This document shows, one piece after another, positions 48,701 through 55,924 of a stretch of DNA of 64,000 bases; positions within the stretch are counted from its first letter, which is position 1, and each line of letters starts with the position of its first letter. Both the position numbers and the translations under genes were made by a program. The stretch spans positions 6,925 to 70,924 of the forward strand of contig CAVZRL010000010.1 in assembly GCA_963777775.1 (NCBI GenBank), given 5' to 3'. The DNA is from WHSW01 sp963777775. Lineage in GTDB: Bacteria > Actinomycetota > Thermoleophilia > Solirubrobacterales > 70-9. The notes under the pieces were generated by a model. That model did no database searches and was not told where the DNA came from. It saw nothing but the letters and a program-made list of their open reading frames with translations.

Positions 48701-50794
48701 CTATGCCTTGACGCCCTGCTCGTCGCCGGCCTTGGCCTCGGCGATCACCTTCTGGGCGATGTGGCCCGGAACCTCCTCGTAGCGCAGGAAGTCCATCGTG
48801 TAGTCACCGCGCCCGCCCGTGATCGCGCGCAGGTCGGGCGCGTAGTCGAGTACCTCGGCCATCGGCACCTCGGCCTTGATCTCGGTCGCCGAGCCCTTCG
48901 GCTCCATCCCCAGCGGATGCCCGCGGCGCGAGTTGAGGTCGCCGATCACGTCCCCGACCGCGTCCTCGGGCACCGCGATCGTGAGCTGGACGATCGGCTC
49001 CAGCAAGTAGGGGTCCGCCTCGGCTGCCGCCTGCTTGAAGGCCATCGAGCCGGCGATCTTGAACGCCATCTCCGACGAGTCGACGCTGTGGTGCTGGCCG
49101 TCGTATAGGCGCACCTTGACGTCCTTGAGCGGATACCCGGCCAGGACCCCGTTCGCCATCGCCTCGACGATCCCCTTTTCGACCGCGGGGATGAACCCAC
49201 CCGGGATCACCCCGCCCTTGATCGCGTTCACGAACTCGAACCCCGCCCCCTGCTCGTTGGGCTCGAGCTCGATCTTGCAGTCGCCGAACTGGCCTCGCCC
49301 GCCGGTCTGCTTCTTGTACCGGCCGTGGGCCTTGGCCGGGCTGCGGATCGTCTCGATGTAGGGCACGCGCGGCGGGTGCAGCTCGATCTCGGCCCCGAAA
49401 CGGCTCTTGATCCGCTCGACGATCACCTCGACGTGGATCTGGGTCAGTCCGGCGATGATCTGCTCGCCGGTCTCGGGGTCGCGGTGCACATCGAGGGTCG
49501 GGTCCTCCTCGGAGAGCCGGCGGATCGCGGTCGCCGCCTTCTCCTCGTCTCCCTTCGACTTCGCCTCGTAGGCGAACGCCATCACCGGTGCCGGCAGGTC
49601 GAGCGGCCGGAACCGGATCGGGGTCTCCTTGGCGGCGAGCACGTCGCCGGCCCGGGTCTCGCGCAGCTTCGCGACCGCGCCGATGTCGCCCGGGCCGAGC
49701 TCGTCGATCGGCGCCAGCTCCTTGCCCTCGGGGGCGGAGAGTTGCCCGATCCGTTCCTTCGATCGCCGGACCGCGTTGTAGGCGTGGGAGTCGGAGCGCA
49801 GCAACCCCGAGTAGACGCGCAGGATGTTGACCCTGCCGGTGTACGGATCCGCGGTGGTCTTGAAGACGAAGGCGAGCAGCTCGTCCGACTCATCCGGCTC
49901 GATCTCGACCGGCTCACCGTCGGCGTCGAGCGCGGTCACCGCACCGCGCATCGCCGGCGACGGCAGGTCCTCGACGAGGGCTTCGAGCAGCCGGTTGGTG
50001 CCCAGGTTGCGGGTCGCCACGCCGCAGGTGACCGGGAACAGGTGGCCCTCGGTGACCCCCTTCTTGAGCGCCGCGACGATCTCTTCGTGCGAGATCTCCT
50101 CTCCCTCGAGGTAACGCTCCATCAGCTCGTCGGAGTTCTCGGCGACCTCGTCCATGAGCTTCTCGCGGTATTCCTCGGCCTGAGCGCGAAGCTCGTCGGG
50201 GATCTCGATCTGCGTCGAGTTGCCCCGCCCCTCGCCCTCGTACTCGAACGCGGTCATGTCGATCAGGTCGATCACGCCGCGGACCTCGTGCTCGGAGCCG
50301 ATCGGGATCTCGGTCGCGACAACGTGCTGGCCGAAGGCGGCCTTGAGCGAGTCGAGGGCGCGGAAGAAGTCGGCCCGCTCTCGGTCGAGCATGTTGACGA
50401 ACACGAGCCGGGCCAGGCCCTCGTCGTCGGCGCGCTTCCAGAGCCGCTCGGTGTGGACCTCGACTCCCATCACCCCGTTGACGACGAAAACCGCCGCGTC
50501 GACCACCCGCAGGGCGCCCAGGGTGTCGGCGATGAAGCTCGGCTCGCCGGGGGTGTCGATCATGTTGACCTTGCGGCCGTCGTGCTCAAACGAGGTCACC
50601 GCGGCGCCGATCGACATCCCACGCTCTTGCTCGTCGGCCTCGAAGTCGCAGACCGTGCTCCCGTCGTCTGCCTTGCCGAGCCGTTTGAGGACCCCCGACT
50701 CGAACAGGATCGCCTCGGCGAGGCTGGTCTTACCGCTGCCCCGGTGACCGACTAGCGCGACGTTGCGGATCCGGTCGGGAGCCTTGTGGGCCAT
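48701..50794 (-). CDS. elongation factor G-like GTPase (EF-G2 type)
   Basis: The 697-residue protein from ATG 50794 has the EF-G domain order. The G1 motif is GHRGSGKTSLAE (canonical EF-G has GHVDAGKT) and the switch region is RGMSIGAAVTSF. G3 is DTPGEPSF and the G4-like motif is NMLDRER, where NKMD is usual. Domains IV-V are present (GGRGQFGDCKIELEP, HPLGMEPKGSATEIKAEVPM). The deviating G motifs mark it as an EF-G2/FusA2-type paralogue, not the housekeeping factor. It follows the sigma factor gene by ten bases. Confidence 0.85.
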   Translation of the reverse strand: MAHKAPDRIRNVALVGHRGSGKTSLAEAILFESGVLKRLGKADDGSTVCDFEADEQERGMSIGAAVTSFEHDGRKVNMIDTPGEPSFIADTLGALRVVDAAVFVVNGVMGVEVHTERLWKRADDEGLARLVFVNMLDRERADFFRALDSLKAAFGQHVVATEIPIGSEHEVRGVIDLIDMTAFEYEGEGRGNSTQIEIPDELRAQAEEYREKLMDEVAENSDELMERYLEGEEISHEEIVAALKKGVTEGHLFPVTCGVATRNLGTNRLLEALVEDLPSPAMRGAVTALDADGEPVEIEPDESDELLAFVFKTTADPYTGRVNILRVYSGLLRSDSHAYNAVRRSKERIGQLSAPEGKELAPIDELGPGDIGAVAKLRETRAGDVLAAKETPIRFRPLDLPAPVMAFAYEAKSKGDEEKAATAIRRLSEEDPTLDVHRDPETGEQIIAGLTQIHVEVIVERIKSRFGAEIELHPPRVPYIETIRSPAKAHGRYKKQTGGRGQFGDCKIELEPNEQGAGFEFVNAIKGGVIPGGFIPAVEKGIVEAMANGVLAGYPLKDVKVRLYDGQHHSVDSSEMAFKIAGSMAFKQAAAEADPYLLEPIVQLTIAVPEDAVGDVIGDLNSRRGHPLGMEPKGSATEIKAEVPMAEVLDYAPDLRAITGGRGDYTMDFLRYEEVPGHIAQKVIAEAKAGDEQGVKA

Positions 50795-50804
50795 GGCCCG
50801 AAAG

Positions 50805-51578
50805 CTATAGGACAAAGCGCGAGCGCAGGCCGATCACGGCCTTGGTGTGGAGCTGCGAAACCCGCGACTCGGTCACCCCGAGGACCTCGCCGATCTCGCG
50901 CAGGGTGAGGTTCTCGTAGTAGTAGAGCGCGATTACCAACCGCTCGCGCTCGGGCAGCGACTCGATCGCCTCGGCGAGCCGGTCCTTGACCTCGGACGTG
51001 TGCGCCTCGTCGTGGGGGTCGATCGCGTCCGGGTCCTGGATCGTGTCGAGGACCGAGATCTGGCTGCCGCCCTCGGGATCGGCGAACGTCCACAGGTCAT
51101 CGAGGGCGAGCACCGAGGAGTTGGCGATCTGAAGCAGGGCGTCGCGGAACTCCTCGACCGTGACCCCGAGCTTCTCGGCCATCTCCTCGTCGGTCGGGGC
51201 TCGCTGCAGCTTCGCCTCGAGCTCCGCGTGCGCCTTCTCGATCTCGCGAGCGCGGGCGCGGACCGAGCGTGGCACCCAGTCGAGCGAGCGCAGCTCGTCG
51301 ATGATCGCACCCTTGACCCGAGCGACGGCGAAGGTCTCGAACTTGATGTCGCGCTCGGGCTCGAAGCGCTCGATCGCGCCGATCAGGCCGAGCAGCCCGT
51401 AGGAGATCAGGTCGGACTCCTCGACGTGCGAGGGAAGCCCCGAGGCCATCCGCCCGGCGATGAACTTGACCAGCGGCGAGTAGGCGACCACGAGGCGCTC
51501 GCGGGCCTTCTCGTCGCCGTCCTCCTTGTAGCGACGCCAGAGATCGCGCAGCTCGACTGCCTTGACGTTCGTTTCCAT
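50805..51578 (-). CDS. whiG: FliA/WhiG-family RNA polymerase sigma factor
   Basis: The 257-residue protein has sigma region 2 (RLVVAYSPLVKFIAGRMASG, DLISYGLLGLIGAIERFEPE, FETFAVARVKGAIIDELRSL DW), region 3 (RAPTDEEMAEKLGVTVEEF) and region 4 (LPERERLVIALYYYENLTLR, LGVTESRVSQLHTKAV). The DWVPRSVR and region 3 match the WhiG/FliA class rather than SigB. In Streptomyces WhiG controls development; the target here is unknown. It is next to EF-G-like and XerC/D genes in a core block. Ribosome-binding site AAGAGG lies before ATG 51578. Confidence 0.85.
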   Translation of the reverse strand: METNVKAVELRDLWRRYKEDGDEKARERLVVAYSPLVKFIAGRMASGLPSHVEESDLISYGLLGLIGAIERFEPERDIKFETFAVARVKGAIIDELRSLDWVPRSVRARAREIEKAHAELEAKLQRAPTDEEMAEKLGVTVEEFRDALLQIANSSVLALDDLWTFADPEGGSQISVLDTIQDPDAIDPHDEAHTSEVKDRLAEAIESLPERERLVIALYYYENLTLREIGEVLGVTESRVSQLHTKAVIGLRSRFVL

Positions 51579-51622
51579 CCTCTTGGCCGTCGAAATCTAG
51601 CGTCGGTATTGGGTTTCGGGGC

Positions 51623-52552
51623 TCAGGCCCGTGGATGGGACTTCGCGTACTCGCTCGCCAGGCGCGAAGGCTCCACCCTGGTGTAGATCTGGGTCGTGGA
51701 CAAGCTCGAGTGGCCGAGCAGCTCCTGGATCGAGCGCAGGTCGGCGCCGCCCTCGAGCAGGTGGGTGGCAAAGGAGTGGCGGAGGGTGTGGGGGGAGACG
51801 CGGCCCGCGACCGCGGCCTCGCGAACCCACTTCTCCAGCCGCCGGCGCACGTCGGACGGTCCCAGCGGCCGACCGCGGCGCGAGACGAACAGCGCCGGCT
51901 CGTCGGCCGGCGGTCCGAGCGCGTGGCGGGCGCGGTCGAGGTAGGCGCGCACGGCCCGCTGGGCGGGCTCGCCGATCGGCACCAGGCGGGTCTTGGCCCC
52001 CTTGCCGGTCACCCGCACGGTCTCGGACTCGAAGTCGATCGAGTCGAGGTCGAGGGAGACGATCTCGTCGGCGCGCAGCCCGCACGAGTAGGCGAGCTCG
52101 AACAGGGCCCGGTCGCGGACCTCGAGCGGCCCGGTGGCCGGGATCCGCTCGAGCAGCGAGGCGACCTCGTCGCGGCCGAGCACCCGCGGCAGGCGCGACT
52201 CGCGCTTCGGTGTCGGCAGCAGATCGGCGGGATTGCTGCTCGCCTCCCCGGTTGCGAACAGGTGGGCGTGCAGTCCGCGCGCCGCGGCGAGCTTTCGCCC
52301 GACGCTCGACCTCGCCAGGCGGCGCTCGGACAGCACCGCAGCGTAGGAGCGCAGATCGCGGTAGCCGAGCTCGCCCGGCTCGCGCCCGTGCGCCGTCGCC
52401 CACGCTCCGAGCTCGAGCAGGTCGCGACGGTAGGCGCGCAGGGTCGCCGCCGCCGCGCCACGCGTCCTCAGCTCGCGTTCATAGGACTCGAGCGCCGCCT
52501 GCCAGGCGGCGCTTGGCTCCAGCTCCTCGGCAGGCAGGGCGGGCACGGGCAC
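51623..52552 (-). CDS. tyrosine recombinase XerC/XerD
   Basis: The 309-residue protein from GTG 52552 has an N-terminal SAM-like domain (YERELRTRGAAAATLRAYRR) and a full catalytic set: Arg in SCGLRADEIVSLDL, Lys in GKGAKTRLVPIG, HTLRHSFATHLLEGGADLRS (His, Arg), LLGHSSLSTTQIYTRV (His, Tyr-290). Length and conservation fit the chromosomal-dimer resolvase rather than an element integrase. Whether it is XerC or XerD cannot be decided here. Confidence 0.9.
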   Translation of the reverse strand: MPVPALPAEELEPSAAWQAALESYERELRTRGAAAATLRAYRRDLLELGAWATAHGREPGELGYRDLRSYAAVLSERRLARSSVGRKLAAARGLHAHLFATGEASSNPADLLPTPKRESRLPRVLGRDEVASLLERIPATGPLEVRDRALFELAYSCGLRADEIVSLDLDSIDFESETVRVTGKGAKTRLVPIGEPAQRAVRAYLDRARHALGPPADEPALFVSRRGRPLGPSDVRRRLEKWVREAAVAGRVSPHTLRHSFATHLLEGGADLRSIQELLGHSSLSTTQIYTRVEPSRLASEYAKSHPRA

Positions 52553-52604
52553 GGAGTGAGATTCGCCGCCGCCCCGCCGACGCCTGCCGCTGCAACGGCA
52601 TCGG

Positions 52605-53642
52605 CTATCCGATGTAAATCGGGGTGCCTACGTCGACCTGGTCGTAGAGCTCGATGACGTCCGGAATCGCCATCCGCACACAGCCGTGCGAAGCGGCGCT
52701 GCCGAGCGAGCCGAGATCGTCGGTGCCGTGGATCCCGGCGCCGTCATAGATCCCCATCCAGCGCTCCTTGAGCGGGTTCTCGGGCACCCCGCCCGGGACC
52801 GTGGTGCCGGCCAGATCGCCGGCCCAGCCGGAGTCGGGGACGTTCCAGGCCGGGTCGACCTGCTTGTTCTGGATGCTGTAGAGGCCGGCCGGGGTGTCGA
52901 AGCCCTGGGCTCCGATCGCGACCGTGTAGGTCTTTGCCGCCTCGAGGTCCTTCCACAGGGTGAGCTCATAGCTCGAGCGGTCGACGGTCAGATAGGTCGG
53001 GTACTGGGCGGCGAGCTCGTCGGTGGTCACCTCGGGGGCGACGCGGTCGACCGACGCAGAGACCGTGCGCCGCTTCGGGCTCTGGACAGCCGACTCGAGC
53101 TTTGCCCGCAGCTCGTCGGCGTCGACCGCGATCCCGTCAGAGCCCTTGACCGGGCTGAGCGAGGTCGGGGTCGGCTCGATCGAGGCGTCGACGGGGTCGC
53201 GGTTGATCTCGGCCTCGACCTTGGCGATGAACTCGTCCAGTGACTTGCCCGAGTAGGTGATCTGCGGTGAGATCGCGACGTCCACCTCGCCGCCGGTCGC
53301 ATAGCGCCAGACCCGGGTCGGCAGGCCGCCGTCCTGGCTCTCGGCAAGCGCGCGGTCGACCATCCCGTCGACGTCGGAGCTGACCCCGAGCTTATCCGGG
53401 TTGAGCTGGTACTTGACCCCCTCGAAGGTGACCGTGACCGGCTCTCGCAGCGGCTCGACCAGCTTCGCGTCGACCGCCTTGCGCGCCTCCGCTTCGCTCA
53501 TCCCGGCGACGTCGACGCCGCCGATCGTCACCCCCTCGGCGATCTCGTCCTTGCGGGTCGAGTCCCAGGCGTAGGCACCGACCGCCCCGACGAGCAGGAC
53601 GGCCACCAAGACGAAGAGCGTGATCTGAAGCTTGCGTCCCAC
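52605..53642 (-). CDS. L,D-transpeptidase (YkuD) with PG-binding domains
   Basis: The 345-residue protein from GTG 53642 has a signal or anchor segment (ITLFVLVAVLLVGAVGAYAW), a peptidoglycan-binding type domain (GVTIGGVDVAGMSEAEARKA) and a YkuD catalytic domain. The latter has TPAGLYSIQNKQ, IHGTDDLGSLGSAASHGCVR with the His-319/Cys-321 pair, and the end VDVGTPIYIG. It would make 3-3 cross-links in peptidoglycan or attach proteins to it outside the membrane. TACACT lies 11 bases before the GTG. Confidence 0.9.
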   Translation of the reverse strand: MGRKLQITLFVLVAVLLVGAVGAYAWDSTRKDEIAEGVTIGGVDVAGMSEAEARKAVDAKLVEPLREPVTVTFEGVKYQLNPDKLGVSSDVDGMVDRALAESQDGGLPTRVWRYATGGEVDVAISPQITYSGKSLDEFIAKVEAEINRDPVDASIEPTPTSLSPVKGSDGIAVDADELRAKLESAVQSPKRRTVSASVDRVAPEVTTDELAAQYPTYLTVDRSSYELTLWKDLEAAKTYTVAIGAQGFDTPAGLYSIQNKQVDPAWNVPDSGWAGDLAGTTVPGGVPENPLKERWMGIYDGAGIHGTDDLGSLGSAASHGCVRMAIPDVIELYDQVDVGTPIYIG

Positions 53643-53779
53643 CGTGCAGAGAGAGTGTAGGAGGGCGATTCGACGGCGCCGGGACGGTTCCTATGGTGCA
53701 ATCGCGGGTTCAGATCCTCGTGCGCAGGCGGCTCCGCCTCCCCGGCTCGGGCGGACGCATGTACGAGCGCGGGCGGGCA

Positions 53780-53795
53780 TAGAATCCCGCTCCCG
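53780..53795 (+). promoter_or_regulatory. leaderless-type promoter
   Basis: TAGAAT (53780-53785) lies ten bases before ATG 53796, with no ribosome-binding site. Confidence 0.5.
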
Positions 53796-54509
53796 ATGCG
53801 GTCCAAGGATCAGGTCAGGCGCGCCGTCTGGAAGGCGATGGACCGCGAAGGTGTTTCGCGGTTCCCCGGCGCCGAGGGCCGGATCCCCAACTTCGCCGGG
53901 GCGAAGCTGGCCGCCGACAAGCTCGCGAGCCATCGGACCTGGAAGCGCGCGCAGGTGATCAAGGCGAATCCCGACTCGCCGCAGACGCATGTCCGGCGCC
54001 TGGCGCTCGAGGATGGCAAGACGATCGTGATGGCGGTCCCCCGGCTGCGCGACAAGCACCCGTTCCGGCTTCTCGACCCGCGCAAGCTGAACGCCAAGCA
54101 GGTACGCGAGGCGGCGACGATCAAGGGCGCGCTGCGCCACGGCCGGGTCGTCGCCGACGAGAAGCTGCCCGAGATCGACCTCGTGGTCTGCGGCTCGGTC
54201 GCGGTCAACCTCAACGGCGCCCGGATCGGCAAGGGCGGCGGGTTCTCCGATATCGAGTACGGGCTGCTGATCGAGGCCGGGAAGATCGACGACCACACGG
54301 TGGTCGTCACCACCTGCCATCCGATCCAGATCCTGCGCGAGAACCTGATGATGCTCGACCACGACCTGCCCGTCGACCTGATTGCCACCCCGCGCGCGGT
54401 AATCGAGGTCGAGCGCGACAATCCCCGCCCCCGCGGCATCCTCTGGAACCACCTCCAACCGCCTCAGATCCACGAGATCCCGATCCTCGAGCGGATGGGG
54501 TACGCCTAG
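53796..54509 (+). CDS. 5-formyltetrahydrofolate cyclo-ligase-like protein
   Basis: The 237-residue protein has the cyclo-ligase fold signature: an N-terminal helix (VRRAVWKAMDREGVSRFPGA), the basic residues of the ATP/folate site and the P-loop-like GARIGKGGGFSDIEYGLL. It ends with the DLIATPRAVIEVE strand. It is of the shorter type found in actinobacteria and archaea, whose folate activity is less certain than that of the classical enzyme. It is followed by a small terminator, and its 3' end borders an integrase remnant. Confidence 0.78.
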   Translation: MRSKDQVRRAVWKAMDREGVSRFPGAEGRIPNFAGAKLAADKLASHRTWKRAQVIKANPDSPQTHVRRLALEDGKTIVMAVPRLRDKHPFRLLDPRKLNAKQVREAATIKGALRHGRVVADEKLPEIDLVVCGSVAVNLNGARIGKGGGFSDIEYGLLIEAGKIDDHTVVVTTCHPIQILRENLMMLDHDLPVDLIATPRAVIEVERDNPRPRGILWNHLQPPQIHEIPILERMGYA

Positions 54510-54529
54510 CCGCTTATCCAAGCGGTTTC
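54510..54529. terminator. short hairpin terminator between convergent genes
   Basis: CCGCTT (54510-54515) and AAGCGG (54520-54525) form a 6-bp stem with a 4-nt loop followed by TTTCT, right after the stop at 54509. Confidence 0.6.
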
Positions 54530-54975
54530 TAGTCGCGGTGCGCCAGTGGTGCGCCAGTCGGTGCGCCAGTCAGCACGTCGCCAGCACCGCGAGCGGCTTC
54601 GGTTGCACGGTCGAGCTGGCCGCTCAGGTAGGTGTCGAGCAGGCCCGCCGCCTCCTCCTCGGAGCCCGGCATCAGGTGGCCGTAGAGGTCCAGCGTGACC
54701 GCGATGTTGGCGTGGCCCATGTAGGTCGAGAGCGCCTTCGCGTTGACGCCGGCCGCGATCATCAGCGAGGCGAAGGTGTGGCGGCACTGGTGCGGGGTGA
54801 TCCGATCCAGCCTCGCCTCGGCCCAGGCGGCGTCGGCGCGGTCCTGCAGCGCCTTGCCGTTGAAGGCGTCGGCGGTGGTCCGGCCGAACAGCAACTGGTC
54901 GCCCTCGCGCCCGGTCGCCATCTTGTGCTCGACCAGGTGATCGCGCAGGACGGTGGCGATCGGCACCCGCCTGGC
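54529..54975 (-). pseudogene. C-terminal tyrosine integrase domain fused to an EEP nuclease
   Basis: From about 54975 to the stop at 54529 the frame encodes an integrase catalytic domain: RRVPIATVLRDHLVEHKMAT, then RITPHQCRHTFASLMIAAGV with His and Arg, YMGHANIAVTLDLYGHLMPG with His and Tyr, and GLLDTYL. The N-terminal half and first catalytic Arg are missing; instead the same frame continues upstream into an EEP nuclease. The product would be a chimera without recombinase function. GGTGCGCCAGT repeats lie in its last codons. Confidence 0.75.
54537..54570. repeat. three copies of GGTGCGCCAGT
   Basis: GGTGCGCCAGT occurs at 54537-54547, 54548-54558 and 54560-54570, at the 3' end of the integrase remnant. 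Direct repeats at this place are typical integrase arm sites. Confidence 0.5.
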
Positions 54976-55694
54976 GACCACGTGGTCGAGGTTCGAACGC
55001 ATGCTCGCCGACTTCGGGTCGCCCCAGGTTGCGGGAGCGTCCTTAGATAGCACCCGCATCCCGCTGTCGGCGGCGAGGTAGGTGAGCCGGCTGATCTCCT
55101 GCTCCTCGGAGACCTGGAGGTGCTCGAGGCGGCGGTTGGCCAGGCGGTTAAAGGTGTAGTCCATCCCCATCGTGTTGAGGTCGCCCAGGAACATGTAGTT
55201 CGCCGCACCTCCGACCGCCTTATCGAGCGTCTTCTTGAACGCGAAGGCGCGGTCGATCATGTCGGTCCGGGTACCGAAGCCGCCGGCGTCGCGCAGGCTC
55301 TTTAGGTGGAGAAAGAGCAGCGCGTACTCATCCTCAGATCCTTTTCGGCTTCACCGTGAGCAGCGAGCCGGGACGAAGGAAGGGGTTGTGCTCTCGGAAC
55401 TCGAGCTTTCTGGGTCATAAAGCCCGTAACCGCGGGGCCGATCCCCACCAGGATCTCCTGGGTGTTCTCCCCCTCGGTGATGAAGAACGAGTAGCCGGGA
55501 AAGCCAGCCATCACCTCGCGCCAGACTTCTGCCCCCTCGACCTCGTACAGCGCGACGACATCGGGGGCGGGGCTGACGGCGAACAGCGGGGCGAGCCGGT
55601 CCGAGACCGCCCGCGCCGGGCGCTCGGCGGTGCTCTTCGAGCTGGCGCCGAGATGCTCGACGTTCCACGACACGACTGAGAATGCCTTAGCCAT
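54976..55694 (-). pseudogene. endonuclease/exonuclease/phosphatase (EEP) family protein, frameshifted
   Basis: ATG 55694 starts MAKAFSVVSWNVEHLGASSK, the first EEP motif (N with E following), then DVVALYEVEGAEVW and SFFITEGENTQEILVGIG. A base inserted near 55420 and a second lesion near 55350 change frame. The following part (ALLFLHLKSLRD, NYMFLGDLNTMGMDYTF, SNLDHVV with the catalytic Asp-His) is intact in another frame and runs in frame into the integrase at 54975. Either it is dead or two homopolymer errors hide a working gene up to SNLDHVV. Confidence 0.75.
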
Positions 55695-55834
55695 CTGAAG
55701 CCCCGGATCGCTGGTCAACGATCCCTGCGAGCCTATGCGGGTCGGTCCAAGACCGCAACCGCGAAGCCCCGGGTTGGCTACCCCTTTCACGCGAAGCAGA
55801 CGTAGCAGTCTGCATGGAAAGCGACACTCCGCCG

Positions 55835-55924
55835 GCGGCGCGCGTCGCCAACACCGCACCAGCGATCGCGAGGGTTGATCGCCCGACGGGACGGGTGTAC
55901 CGTCGTCTCGGATAGGCACAAATT
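55835..55924 (+). promoter_or_regulatory. promoter region of regulator 3 with one heptamer
   Basis: The region is conserved upstream of regulator 2 and as an orphan at 9205. GTGTACC (55895-55901) lies nine bases before GATAGG (55911-55916), a possible -10 that in turn is eight bases from GTG 55925. This is the SARP geometry (heptamer about 8 bp from -10), so autoregulation is plausible. Only one heptamer is present here. Bases 55695-55834 show nothing else. Confidence 0.55.

Noticed and set aside
49325..50755. 476-codon plus-strand frame inside the EF-G-like gene
   Set aside because: Composition is a codon-position shadow of the GTPase gene; no domain motifs.
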